Below, in pieces: positions 17,985 to 26,743 of a stretch of 52,738 nt of DNA. Location of the stretch: assembly GCA_031273045.1 (NCBI GenBank), contig JAISSQ010000185.1:1-52738 (forward strand), read 5' to 3'. A program made the translations under genes and the position numbers. The notes beneath the pieces were generated by a model. It was not told the origin of the DNA. It was given only the letters and a program-made list of their open reading frames with translations, and did no database searches. The number at the start of each line of letters is the position of its first letter. Position 1 is the stretch's first letter. The DNA is from Puniceicoccales bacterium. GTDB taxonomy: Bacteria; Verrucomicrobiota; Verrucomicrobiia; Opitutales; UBA953.

Positions 17985-18611
17985 ATGCTAAAAATTGACG
18001 CGCCCGCCGCCGGTAGCGGGGATTGGACGGTGCCGGCAGGAAATTTCGACGCCTACATTTTCGACTGCGACGGCACCCTCGCGGAAACGATGCGCGTCCA
18101 CTACGCGGCGTGGTTGCTCGCCGTGCGAAACCAGACCGGCAGCGCGTTCCACCTCGAATGGAGCGTCTTTTGCTCAATGGGCGGCATGTCAACGCGCGAC
18201 ACGCTCGACGCGCTGCAAGCGCGCTACGGCGTCGCGCTCGACGAGGCGCGTCTCCGCACGGACGTCGAGAAACGTCTGGCGGAAACGCTCGACACCGCCG
18301 GCGCGCGACCGGAGGCACTCGCCCTCGCGCGCTCGGCGGCGTCGGCGGGCATAAAACTCGCGGTGGCTTCGGGCGGACACCGGCGGCACGTGGAACGAAC
18401 GCTGCAAAACATCGGCGCAACTGACCTGTTTCCCGTCGTGGTGACGCTCGACGACGTGTCGCGTGCGAAGCCCGCGCCGGACTTGTTCCTGCTCGCCGCG
18501 CGCCGTCTCGGCGTGCCGCCGGCAGCGTGCCTCGTCATCGAGGACAGCCCGCTCGGCCTCGCGGCGGCGCAAGCGGCGGGCATGCGCTGCCTCCTCGTGG
18601 AACCGCGCTGA
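17985..18611 (+). CDS. HAD-superfamily phosphatase/mutase (beta-phosphoglucomutase-like)
   Basis: 208 residues from the ATG at 17985; a TTG further upstream is less likely. All four HAD motifs are visible: FDCDGTLAE (nucleophile Asp27, Asp29), VASGG (motif II), KPAPD with its Lys (motif III), and IEDSPLGL (motif IV). The helical cap between motifs I and II has the size of subfamily IA. Such enzymes remove phosphate from sugar phosphates or interconvert them; the substrate cannot be called, and phosphoglycolate or beta-phosphoglucose are both possible. It is the last gene before a 610-bp stretch holding a REP-like repeat. Confidence 0.88.
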   Translation: MLKIDAPAAGSGDWTVPAGNFDAYIFDCDGTLAETMRVHYAAWLLAVRNQTGSAFHLEWSVFCSMGGMSTRDTLDALQARYGVALDEARLRTDVEKRLAETLDTAGARPEALALARSAASAGIKLAVASGGHRRHVERTLQNIGATDLFPVVVTLDDVSRAKPAPDLFLLAARRLGVPPAACLVIEDSPLGLAAAQAAGMRCLLVEPR

Positions 18612-18636
18612 CACCGCCACCACCGGCACGCGCCAC

Positions 18637-18829
18637 TGTGGGAGCGCGGGTCTCTGACCCGAAACTGGGAGCGCCGACTTTCAAGTCGGCTCGCATGGTC
18701 TATGCGGCGCAGCCGCCACTATTAAAAAAGAGCAGGCAAGGCGGCTGCGCCGCACCTCCTCCTAGCCGACTTGAAAGTCGGTGCTCCACGAGTGTGGCGC
18801 TCCATGTGAGTATCGGCTTGGCGTATGGC
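18637..18829. repeat. Modular REP-like intergenic element, copy 2
   Basis: The copy begins with TGGGAGCGCGGGTCTCTGACCCG (18639-18661), then GCCGACTTTCAAGTCGGCT (18672-18690) and its partner AGCCGACTTGAAAGTCGG (18764-18781), with GGCGGCTGCGCCGCA between. GTGCTCCA and GCGCTCCA boxes follow, and the tag CGGCTTGGCGTATGGC is at 18814-18829. It matches the elements at 4694 and 37819. Confidence 0.85.
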
Positions 18830-19221
18830 GCAGGGAACACGGTGCCGAGCGGCGTCACCGGCGGTGCCGGCGACACTGGGAACGCGCCACCGGTAGCAGC
18901 AGGGGTTCGCACAGAGTTCGCGGGCGGTTCGTGGGCGGCTCGCTGGCGGTTCAATGGGCGGTTCGAGTGGACGCGATTTCGTGCTTGATACTTTTTTTTA
19001 CGGATGTCCTACTCCGCGTTCGGCACGTCAACCAACCATGTCGAACCGAACTCCTCCTCGAACCAAACCTCCCCCGAACCGACAAGGAACACAATGCATC
19101 CCGCAACGCATACGCCACCGGTGCCCGCCGCAGGGTGCAAAGTCGGCAACGCATCTCGGTAAATCGGACGTCAACACAAAATCACGCATCAGCACACACA
19201 AACTTTCAACTCACACACATC
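18830..19221. other. Non-coding stretch after the REP-like element
   Basis: No gene is seen. A 53-bp block (18919-18971) holds four imperfect GGGCGGTTCG-type units. The DNA then becomes AT- and CA-rich (18985 onward, TTGATA, CGTCAACC, AACACAAAATC), as a leader of the DUF805 gene. A -35-like TTGATA at 18985 lacks a good -10, so no promoter is claimed. The leader ends in CTCACACACATC before the ATG, without a Shine-Dalgarno sequence. Confidence 0.5.
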
Positions 19222-19662
19222 ATGAAATACTACATCACTTGTTGGGAAAAATACGCCGTCTTCTCTGGGCGTGCCTGCCGAGAGGAGTTCTGGACATTTT
19301 CCTTGCTGAACATTTTTATTCTTTATGGTCTCGGTTTCGTTATCGGATGGTGCAATAGTTTGGTTGGAAACTCGGAAGAAACATCGCTGGCAGGGGCGGT
19401 GTCGGATGCGCTTGGGATATTGTTGGGGCTGCCGCTCCTTGTTTTGTATTTTGGGTTCCTGTTGGCGGCGCTCTTGCCCATGCTCGCGGTGCAAGTCCGA
19501 CGGTTGCACGATACCGGTCGCAGCGGATGGAACTACCTTTGGGGATTTCTGCCCATTATTGGGGGGATTATCCTGTTTGTCTTCAATCTCTTGGATAGCC
19601 AGCCCGGTCCTAACAAATACGGTCCCAATCCGAAGGAAACACCGCCGCCGGTAGCGAAATGA
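19222..19662 (+). CDS. DUF805 family membrane protein
   Basis: 146 residues. Signature motifs of DUF805 are present: FSGRACREEFW (14-24, aromatic-Arg-rich N-terminal block), RRLHDTGRSGWNY (93-105) and the C-terminal PGPNKYGPNP. Four transmembrane segments can be drawn. Proteins of this family sit in the inner membrane and have no known activity. The gene is lower in GC than its neighbours and has a long CA-rich leader. It is followed, after a degenerate REP-like copy, by the end of the GH106-like gene on the other strand. Confidence 0.9.
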   Translation: MKYYITCWEKYAVFSGRACREEFWTFSLLNIFILYGLGFVIGWCNSLVGNSEETSLAGAVSDALGILLGLPLLVLYFGFLLAALLPMLAVQVRRLHDTGRSGWNYLWGFLPIIGGIILFVFNLLDSQPGPNKYGPNPKETPPPVAK

Positions 19663-19688
19663 GTGCTCACCGGCAACGGTTTTCTTGC

Positions 19689-19757
19689 GCCGGCTTGTAG
19701 CCGGCTTGGAGGGAGATACGGCGTAGCCGCCTTGCTTTCTTTTTTGAAGTGGCGGCT
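19689..19757. repeat. Degenerate REP-like element
   Basis: GCCGGCT-TGT-AGCCGGC (19689-19705), a pyrimidine-rich spacer, and GGCGTAGCCGCC then GTGGCGGCTA make a shorter, worn version of the elements at 4694, 18637 and 37819, here reaching the stop codon of the GH106-like gene. Confidence 0.55.
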
Positions 19758-22700
19758 ATCTCTGCACGAGTTCGAATGGGGTGAAGAGGCCGTAGGCGAT
19801 GGTGTCGTAGCGGGTGCCGGCGGGGAGGTGGCGCGGGGCGCGGCGGAATTGTCCGGGCCAAGCGCTGCCGCGGTGGCGTCCGATGTGGTGCGGTCCGAAG
19901 AGGTTTTTCGGTGTGCCATAAACCTCGATGGTGACGTTGTTTTCGCCGTCGCGCAGGAGGTCGGTGACGTCGGTTTCCCACGGGGCGGAGAGCAGGTAGC
20001 CGGCGCTTTTTCCGTTCACAAAAACCTCCGCCGTCGCGCCATACCAACCGGTCGGACTGACAGGCAGACGGACGTAGAAACGCGCACCGCCGGCGGCGTT
20101 GTTATTCGCGTTGCCGGGGCCGGCGTTCGCGGCGGTTTTGCGGACGTTTGCGTAGGTGCGGGTGTAAGCGATTTTTCCGCTGTAAAACGGAAGCCCTTGC
20201 GCGTTCCACGCGAGCGCGCCGGCAGTGCCGGTGCCGGCACCGGTGGCGGCGTCAGCGGAGTTGTCGTCCAGACCGGAACCGTCAACGAGGTGTTTTGCGG
20301 AGCGGTCGAAGGAGCCACCGCGCAACTCGCTTGTCGCGCTGACGCTGACCCCCGCGAGCGCCGCGCCGTCCTTGTCCAAGAAGCGCACTTCGGAGAGGCC
20401 GACGAAGCCGTTGTCGGCGGGCGTGGCACCGGCGGCAAGCGGGTATTTAACGCCTGCGCGGTTGGACAAAATTTGGAAGCGAACTTTGTTTGCTTTCACC
20501 GGTTTGGAGAACGTCAGAACTTCGGCGTCGCCGCCGGCGGTTTTGAGCGAGAATGTTTGCTCGAAAACCGGTTTGCCGTCGGCACCGGCAGCGGTGATTT
20601 TGACTTCTTTGACGCCGCGTGAAGTGAGGTTGCGCTCGCTGTAATTCCAGATGCGGACGCCGGCGATTTCGCGCTCGCCGCCGACCTCGAAAACGAGTTC
20701 CGGCGCGGGGTCGTTTTTCTTCGGTCCAACGTCTCTAAAACCGACACCGGCGGAGAGCCACGAGATTCCTTCGAGCGCATCGCCGTGCGTTTCCACAACG
20801 GCTTTCTTCGCGGCGCTTTCCGATTCGTTTTTTGTGGTGCCGGCAACCTTTGTGGCAGACGCCGCCGGCAGTGTTTTTAACGGTTCCGCCGGCACGACGA
20901 CGAAGCCACTCGCGGCACTCTCCAACGCGAAGTCGCCGAGCAGATACGCCGGTTCGATTTCGTGTTCGATTTGGAAGCGTTTCGCTTTGATTTTCAAGTA
21001 GTTGGTTCCTGTTTTTGCGACGCCGGCGACGGGGATTTTTGTGAAGGCGCGGTCGAGCCACCACGCGCCCGGCACCGGCGCGATTGGCTGTTCGTTGAGT
21101 GTGATTTCATAGAGGTCGCCGCGCTCAATCACAACGGAGAGATTCTTTGGAATTTCTTTGCCGAGAATGAACCTGTATTCGGCGGTGAAACCACTGTCTG
21201 CGGGAAACTGTTTTTTGATTAACTCGTCACGGAACTGCACTTGGTTGTCCCACGGATTTCCGCTGCTGAAACCGTGTTTCTGGAAAACAAAACGGTTGGC
21301 GTCCCACGTGTAAATGTTGGTGTGTGTTTCGCCGCCGGCGGTGACGTCCACGTAGTCGAGAACGAGCACGTTTTCGGCGGGGCGTGCGGCGGTGACATCG
21401 GAGCCGGCGAGAACGGTTTCGGCGCCGGCACCGGCAGTGCCGCCGGCGGTGTTTTCCGCGAACGCGAACGGTGTTTTTCCGCCGTCGGTGATTGCGTTTT
21501 TGGTGAGCACAAAAAGCGCGTCGCCGGCGGGCGGCAGAGTGATTGTTTTCGCGCTCGCGGCGGAGTTTTGCACAACGCCGTCAATGACCGGCGCGATGTT
21601 CAGCGGCGTTTCGATTTTCACTTCGACGGCGTCCTGCAAACTCGCGTTGCTGATGAACAAAACCTCGGCGTCGGCGAGTTTGCGCCGGTGGTGGAAAATG
21701 GAGCGCGTGCCGTCGGGGACGGTGACGAGCAGGTTTGTTTTTTTCGTGCGTTCGACACCGGCGGCGACCACGTCGTCAAACGAAACCTCACGGACGTTCG
21801 CGCCGGTGATTTCGACCTCGTTTTGCGGCACTGTTTTTCCGTCAATCAGCGACGGTTTGGAGAGTGTCAACAGTGTGCCGCCGTTCGCCGTGAACTCCTT
21901 CAAAAGTTTGAGCGTCGGGGCGTTGATGTTTTCAAAATACTGTGGCAGGACAACGATGTCATAACTCGCGTGGCCGACGCGCAATTCACCGCCGGTGACG
22001 CTTCCGATTCTGCGCAGAATGTCTTCGCTGCCGAGGTCGTATTCCACTTGCTTGTGTTCGAGCGCGTTGACAAGCGCGGTGAACGTTTTTGCAATGCCGC
22101 CCAACTCGCCGCGCCCTTGGTAAAGCCACGCGGTGGTCGTCGGTTCAATGACGAGGATTTTGTTTATTTGCCGCCCTTGCGAGAGCGCGTAGGAGAGGCG
22201 TGTAAGATGTTTGGCGACAACGTGATAGCCGCCGAACCACGGCGAGTGGTAAGAGAACGATTGCGGATGGTCGCGTTTGCGCGCACCACGAATTGTGACG
22301 TAGGAAAGGTGCTCGTTTGTCGTGTTGACGCCGAGCGCGTAAGACCAGTCGCCAAGGCGTTTCATATCCTCAAAACGCAAGTCCCAGCCACCGGCGCCGT
22401 AATTCTCGGAGAGTGTGCGCGAATGTCCGGTTTGGTTGGCGACGGAGGCGAGTTCTTTGACACTGCGAACGTTGCCGAATTGCGCGCCTGCGGAGTTGTC
22501 ATTGTAAGTGTTCATCAAGAGGTCAATCGCCGGACGTTGCGCCCAAAAATAGAACGCCATATTGTCCGGTCCGTTGCCTGTTCCCGGCCAGCCGTGCTCC
22601 CAAACGTGACCGGTGAGTTGGAGACCGTATTTTTCGCAGCGTTCGGAGTAAGGTTTCGCGAAACGGTCAATGAACAAATCGAGCACGAGTTGGTGGTAGT

Positions 22701-23598
22701 TGTGGCGGACGCGCTTCCAATCGCCGTCGGTTTTCACAAGCAAAGACAAGTTTTCTTCGAGCGAATAGCCGAAGCGTTTTTTGAATTCGCCCTCGAACTC
22801 GTCATTCCACGGAATCGAGGCGCGCCCGTTTCCAAAATGCAGCCCCATCGGGTGCGGCTCGTCGGTGAAAATTCCCGGCACACGCTTCCCGAATTCGGCG
22901 GCGATTTCAGGAACGTTTTTGTAGCCGTCGAGCGTGATGTCCAAGAACGTTTTTGTGACTCCTGTTTTTAGCAAGTCCACGTGCCATTTTCCCGCATACC
23001 AGCCGCTGGCGCCGGCGAGGGAAATTCGCTTTTGCAATTTGCCGTCCTTGCCAACGGAAAGAACGAGCGACTGCCCGCGCGCCTCCGGCATTTTCTCGCC
23101 GACGAGACCGCCGGCGAACCCGCTCGGATAGGAGTTCTCGTCGTAAATCCAGACGTTCATATCGAGTTTCTTTGCCTCGTCGAGCGCCACCTTCCAGAGC
23201 GCGAACCACTCCGGTGAAAGGTAGGGCGTCATCAGCCCCGGCCGCGGGTGCACCCAGACCTGTTTGACCTGTTGCGAGGCGAGGTCGCGAATCGTCGAAC
23301 GCACCTGCTCCTCGGTGAGCCGGTCGTTCCAGACCCAAAGCGGACCCGTGGAAAAATCGCGCCCCGGCGCCGGCAGTTCCCTGCGGAACTCGGCAAGCGA
23401 AATGTCGCGCACCGGATTGAGTTTTGGAAGCGCAGGAGCGGCAGAGGCGACGGGGGCGACAGGGGCATTTTCGGCACCGGCACCGTCAATGTTTGCCGCA
23501 ACCGGACGCGAAGCGTCAGGCGTTTGTTGCGAGCGGAAACCAAAAAAGACGGCAGTGCCCAAGAGGACCGCCGCCAAGGGGTAGTAGAGATTCTTCAT
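19756..23598 (-). CDS. Glycoside hydrolase, GH106-like (alpha-L-rhamnosidase type)
   Basis: 1280 residues. The N-terminal segment (5-22) is a transmembrane or signal anchor followed by an Ala/Pro-rich linker to ~60. The catalytic part begins with PLWVWNDRLTEEQV (86-99), then VWVHPRPGLMTPYLSPEWF and WIYDENSYPSGFAGG (150-164), a pattern known from alpha-L-rhamnosidase-like GH106 enzymes. After the barrel come beta-sandwich modules: a discoidin-like stretch (~1000-1110) and a final galactose-binding/GH2-like fold (VEVFVNGKSAGYLLS, NNVTIEVYGTPKNL). It should cleave a rhamnose-containing or related glycan in the periplasm or outside. It contains several Ala/Gly-rich micro-repeat inserts and is lower in GC than many neighbours. 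No other sugar genes are adjacent. Confidence 0.78.
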   Translation of the reverse strand: MKNLYYPLAAVLLGTAVFFGFRSQQTPDASRPVAANIDGAGAENAPVAPVASAAPALPKLNPVRDISLAEFRRELPAPGRDFSTGPLWVWNDRLTEEQVRSTIRDLASQQVKQVWVHPRPGLMTPYLSPEWFALWKVALDEAKKLDMNVWIYDENSYPSGFAGGLVGEKMPEARGQSLVLSVGKDGKLQKRISLAGASGWYAGKWHVDLLKTGVTKTFLDITLDGYKNVPEIAAEFGKRVPGIFTDEPHPMGLHFGNGRASIPWNDEFEGEFKKRFGYSLEENLSLLVKTDGDWKRVRHNYHQLVLDLFIDRFAKPYSERCEKYGLQLTGHVWEHGWPGTGNGPDNMAFYFWAQRPAIDLLMNTYNDNSAGAQFGNVRSVKELASVANQTGHSRTLSENYGAGGWDLRFEDMKRLGDWSYALGVNTTNEHLSYVTIRGARKRDHPQSFSYHSPWFGGYHVVAKHLTRLSYALSQGRQINKILVIEPTTTAWLYQGRGELGGIAKTFTALVNALEHKQVEYDLGSEDILRRIGSVTGGELRVGHASYDIVVLPQYFENINAPTLKLLKEFTANGGTLLTLSKPSLIDGKTVPQNEVEITGANVREVSFDDVVAAGVERTKKTNLLVTVPDGTRSIFHHRRKLADAEVLFISNASLQDAVEVKIETPLNIAPVIDGVVQNSAASAKTITLPPAGDALFVLTKNAITDGGKTPFAFAENTAGGTAGAGAETVLAGSDVTAARPAENVLVLDYVDVTAGGETHTNIYTWDANRFVFQKHGFSSGNPWDNQVQFRDELIKKQFPADSGFTAEYRFILGKEIPKNLSVVIERGDLYEITLNEQPIAPVPGAWWLDRAFTKIPVAGVAKTGTNYLKIKAKRFQIEHEIEPAYLLGDFALESAASGFVVVPAEPLKTLPAASATKVAGTTKNESESAAKKAVVETHGDALEGISWLSAGVGFRDVGPKKNDPAPELVFEVGGEREIAGVRIWNYSERNLTSRGVKEVKITAAGADGKPVFEQTFSLKTAGGDAEVLTFSKPVKANKVRFQILSNRAGVKYPLAAGATPADNGFVGLSEVRFLDKDGAALAGVSVSATSELRGGSFDRSAKHLVDGSGLDDNSADAATGAGTGTAGALAWNAQGLPFYSGKIAYTRTYANVRKTAANAGPGNANNNAAGGARFYVRLPVSPTGWYGATAEVFVNGKSAGYLLSAPWETDVTDLLRDGENNVTIEVYGTPKNLFGPHHIGRHRGSAWPGQFRRAPRHLPAGTRYDTIAYGLFTPFELVQR

Positions 23599-23683
23599 GC
23601 GCGCCGGAGCATGAAAACAGACGCCTATACGTCAACCCTTTATCCCTTTCCGCAAGATTTTCACGCCGAAATTTGTGCTTGCC

Positions 23684-23724
23684 AACTTTTGAGAAATCGA
23701 AAGTTTGACTTTAGATTTCTCAAA
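23684..23724. repeat. Palindromic 41-bp repeat, left flank of ATPase gene
   Basis: TTTGAGAAATCGAAAG (23688-23703) and CTTTAGATTTCTCAAA (23709-23724) form a 16-bp stem (one mismatch) with loop TTTGA. A 41-bp block including AAC before it is repeated at 24897-24937 with one base change. It ends 3 bp before the ATG at 23728. Confidence 0.9.
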
Positions 23725-23727
23725 ACT

Positions 23728-24888
23728 ATGCGATACCTCAAACGAGCAATGGAGAGCGCGTTAGTGCGCGCCGCGAAAAACTTTCCCGCCGTGGTGCTGA
23801 CCGGTCCGCGCCGCGCCGGAAAGACGGAGTTGCTACGGCATCTCTTCCCCAAGGCGCGGTATTACCTGCTGGAAGACCCGGACGTGCTCGCACGTGTCCG
23901 AACCGACCCGCGGGCGTTCGTCGAGGAACTGCAACCGCCCGTCCTCATTGACGAGATTCAGAACGCGCCGGAGGTCATCCCGTATCTTCGCACGCGCATT
24001 GACGCCGCTCCTCGGAAAACGGGGAACTGGCTGCTCACCGGCTCGCAGGAGTTCGCGCTGATGCGCGGCGTCACAGAGACCCTTGCCGGTCGTGCCGCCG
24101 TGCTGCGATTGCTGCCGCTGTCGTTGCGCGAGACGCCCAAGGCGACTCCCTTCGCCGGCGGTTTCCCGGAGGTGCTCGCGCGTCCCGGCGCCCGTGACCT
24201 GTGGTTCGCTTCCTACGTGCAGACCTATTTGGAGCACGATGTCCGCAGCATCGCGCAAATTCGAGACCTGACGACTTACCGACGCTTCATGGCGCTGCTG
24301 GCGAGCCGGAACGGTCAAATGGTCAATCGCGCCGACCTCGCGTCCGCGCTCGGCGTCTCCTCGCCGACCATTGCGCAGTGGCTCGACATCTTGGAGACCA
24401 CCGCGCTGGTTTCGCTCGTACCGCCCTACTTCGAGAATTTCGGGAAGCGCCTTGTCAAGACGCCCAAGGTTTATTGGCACGACTCCGGCCTGCTCTGCCA
24501 CCTGCTCGGCATTCGTAGCGTGGCGGAGTTGAACCGTTCGCCGTTCCTTGGCGCAATCTGGGAGGGCTTCGTCGGCACCGAAATCATCAAGGCGCAAATC
24601 AACGCCGGACGAGGACGCGAGATTTACTACTTTCGCGACTCGCAGGGGCTTGAGGTTGACTTCCTTGTTCCCGGTGCGGACGGGCTGCTGAACCTTGTCG
24701 AGGTCAAGGCATCGAAAACGCTCCTTCCGCGCATGGCGGCACCGATGAATTCGCTGGCGAGCGTTTTGAAAAAACACGAGACGCGACTTTTCGTAGTCGG
24801 CAAGGACTGCAAGGAGGATGTGGTCTCGTTATCCAATGATGTTAAAGGACTTACGGTTCTAAAACTGCTTAAAGAACTCGAAAAATGA
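23728..24888 (+). CDS. AAA ATPase with DUF4143 domain
   Basis: 386 residues from the ATG at 23728. Walker A GPRRAGKT (26-33), Walker B VLIDEIQ (72-78) and a sensor-like LTGSQEF (103-109) form an ATPase of the AAA_14 type. The C-terminal half is DUF4143, ending with EVDFLV (309-314) and VEVKAS (324-329), a PD-(D/E)xK-like pair Asp311 with Glu325/Lys327. Such COG1373 proteins are scattered in bacteria and have no settled role. The gene lies between a GH106-like gene and fhs, both on the other strand, and is bracketed by two copies of a palindromic repeat, the left one ending 3 bp before its start. It reads as a separate cassette. Confidence 0.92.
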   Translation: MRYLKRAMESALVRAAKNFPAVVLTGPRRAGKTELLRHLFPKARYYLLEDPDVLARVRTDPRAFVEELQPPVLIDEIQNAPEVIPYLRTRIDAAPRKTGNWLLTGSQEFALMRGVTETLAGRAAVLRLLPLSLRETPKATPFAGGFPEVLARPGARDLWFASYVQTYLEHDVRSIAQIRDLTTYRRFMALLASRNGQMVNRADLASALGVSSPTIAQWLDILETTALVSLVPPYFENFGKRLVKTPKVYWHDSGLLCHLLGIRSVAELNRSPFLGAIWEGFVGTEIIKAQINAGRGREIYYFRDSQGLEVDFLVPGADGLLNLVEVKASKTLLPRMAAPMNSLASVLKKHETRLFVVGKDCKEDVVSLSNDVKGLTVLKLLKELEK

Positions 24889-24894
24889 GCAGAG

Positions 24895-24943
24895 CGAACT
24901 TTTGAGAAATCTAAAGTTTGACTTTAGATTTCTCAAAGGTTCG
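24895..24943. repeat. Palindromic repeat, right flank of ATPase gene
   Basis: TTTGAGAAATCTAAAG (24901-24916) and CTTTAGATTTCTCAAA (24922-24937) pair perfectly over 16 bp, and the stem extends by CGAACT/GGTTCG with one wobble to 24895-24943. It begins 6 bp after the ATPase stop and repeats the 41-bp block at 23684. Confidence 0.9.
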
Positions 24944-24997
24944 TGTTCCGGTTTTTCGCCGCTGAAACGCCCGCCGGCGGCGGTGGAGGTGCCGCGC

Positions 24998-26665
24998 TTA
25001 TGCGCCTTTGATGCCGGTGATTTCGCCGTCGGCGGAGAGGTCGATTTCTTCGGCGGATGGGATTTTCGGGAGGGCGGGCATGCGGACCATTTGACCGGTG
25101 AGGGCGACGAGGAAGCCGGCGCCGGCGGCGAGTTCAAAGTCGCGGACGGTGATGCGGAAGTTGCGCGGTGCGCCGAGCAGTTTCGGGTCGTCGCTGAGCG
25201 AGTTCTGGGTCTTGGCGATGCACACCGGCAGGTCGCCGAAGCCGGCGTTCTCGAAGAGGGCGAGTTTGCGCCCGGCTTCGGGTTGGAGGACGACGCCGTC
25301 GGCGCCGTAAAAACGGGTGGCGACGGCCTCGATTTTTTCGAGCGCGGGCGCGTCGTCGGGATAGGTGAATTCGAGCGGGGGCGTCACCGCCGGCAGTGTG
25401 TCGAGGACGGTTTGGGCGAGTTCGACGCCGCCTTCACCGCCGTTGGCGAACACGTCGCTGCGCGCGTAGCCGGCACCGGCGGCGGCGCAGAAGGCGCGGA
25501 CGGCGTCGCGCTCGGCGTCAGAGTCGGTCGGAAACGAGTTGAGTGCGACGGTGACGGGGCGGCCGAAACTTTGCGCGGCGGCGACGTGGCGGGCGAGGTT
25601 CGCGAGGCCGCGTTCGACGGCGCCGGCGTCGGGCGCGGCGAGGTTTTCGAGCGGAACGCCGCCGTGCATTTTCAGGGCGCGGATGGTGGCGACGAGCACG
25701 ACGGCGTCGGGCGCGAGGCCGCTCTGCCGGCACTTAATGTCAATGAACTTTTCGCCGCCGAGGTCGAACGCGAAGCCCGCTTCGGTGACGGTGTAGTCGC
25801 CGTGCGCGAGCGCCATCCGCGTCGCGAGGACGGAATTGCAGCCGTGCGCGATGTTGGCGAACGGGCCGCCGTGGACGAACGCCGGCACGCCCTCCGCGCT
25901 CTGCACGAGGTTGGGCAGCAGCGCGTCGCGCAGCAGCGCGAGCATTGCGCCGGTGACGCGGAACTCGGCGGCGGTGACGGGCGTGCCGTCGCGCTCGAAC
26001 CCGACGACGAGCCGGTTGAGCCGCGCGCGCAGGTCGTCGTAATCCTCGGCGAGGCACAGCACCGCCATAATCTCGGAGGCGGCGGTGATGTCGAAGCCGC
26101 CGGCGCGTTCCTCGGCGGCACCGACGGAGAGCCGGATGCGGCGCAACGCGCGGTCGTTGGCGTCGAGCACGCGCTTCCACAGGACGCCGTCGGGCGCGAG
26201 CGCGGTGAGTTTGAAGTGGAGTTGGTTGTCAATCGCTGCGGCGAGCAGGTTGTGCGCGGCGGTGATTGCGTGAAAATCGCCGGTGAAGTGCAGGTTGATT
26301 TCGCGGGCGGGCTGGACGGTGCTTTTGCCGCCGCCGGCGGCACCGCCCTTGCGTCCGAAGACCGGTCCCATCGAGGGTTGCCGCAGCGCGAGCACGGCGC
26401 GTTTTCCCAACCGCGCCAACCCTTGCGCCAGCCCGATGCTGGTGACGGTTTTGCCCTCGCCGGCGGGCGTCGGCGTCAGCGCAGAGACGAGGATGAGCCG
26501 CGATTTTTTGCCGGTGCCGGCGCCGGATTTCGCGCCGCCGGCGACACTGCCGGTGCCGGCGTCTTTGAGCGCCGCGAGGGCGACCTTTGCCTTGTCGCGC
26601 CCGTAGAGAGTGAGGTGTTTTTCGGCGATGCCGAGCGCGCGGGCGATTTCGAGAATTGGCTTCAT
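24998..26665 (-). CDS. fhs: Formate--tetrahydrofolate ligase
   Basis: 555 residues. It makes 10-formyl-THF from formate, THF and ATP for purine, formyl-Met and one-carbon metabolism. TPTPAGEGKT (64-73) is the ATP-phosphate loop. PSMGPVFGRKGGAAGGGKS, INLHFTGDFHAITAAHNLL and NGGEGGVELAQTVLD are family landmarks, and NSFPTDSDAE is kept. A low-complexity insert (AGTGSVAGGAKSGAGTGKK, residues ~36-54), built from GCCGGTGCC-like DNA, sits just before the first strand and is absent from usual FTHFS. Otherwise length is standard. It is preceded by the metzincin-like protein on the same strand with a 78-bp gap. Confidence 0.97.
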   Translation of the reverse strand: MKPILEIARALGIAEKHLTLYGRDKAKVALAALKDAGTGSVAGGAKSGAGTGKKSRLILVSALTPTPAGEGKTVTSIGLAQGLARLGKRAVLALRQPSMGPVFGRKGGAAGGGKSTVQPAREINLHFTGDFHAITAAHNLLAAAIDNQLHFKLTALAPDGVLWKRVLDANDRALRRIRLSVGAAEERAGGFDITAASEIMAVLCLAEDYDDLRARLNRLVVGFERDGTPVTAAEFRVTGAMLALLRDALLPNLVQSAEGVPAFVHGGPFANIAHGCNSVLATRMALAHGDYTVTEAGFAFDLGGEKFIDIKCRQSGLAPDAVVLVATIRALKMHGGVPLENLAAPDAGAVERGLANLARHVAAAQSFGRPVTVALNSFPTDSDAERDAVRAFCAAAGAGYARSDVFANGGEGGVELAQTVLDTLPAVTPPLEFTYPDDAPALEKIEAVATRFYGADGVVLQPEAGRKLALFENAGFGDLPVCIAKTQNSLSDDPKLLGAPRNFRITVRDFELAAGAGFLVALTGQMVRMPALPKIPSAEEIDLSADGEITGIKGA

Positions 26666-26743
26666 CGTGCGGAAGGGGCGGACGGTGTTTGCCGGCGTCG
26701 TTTTTGCAATGCGAAGTTGGGTGTGCCACCGCCGGCAGTGTCC

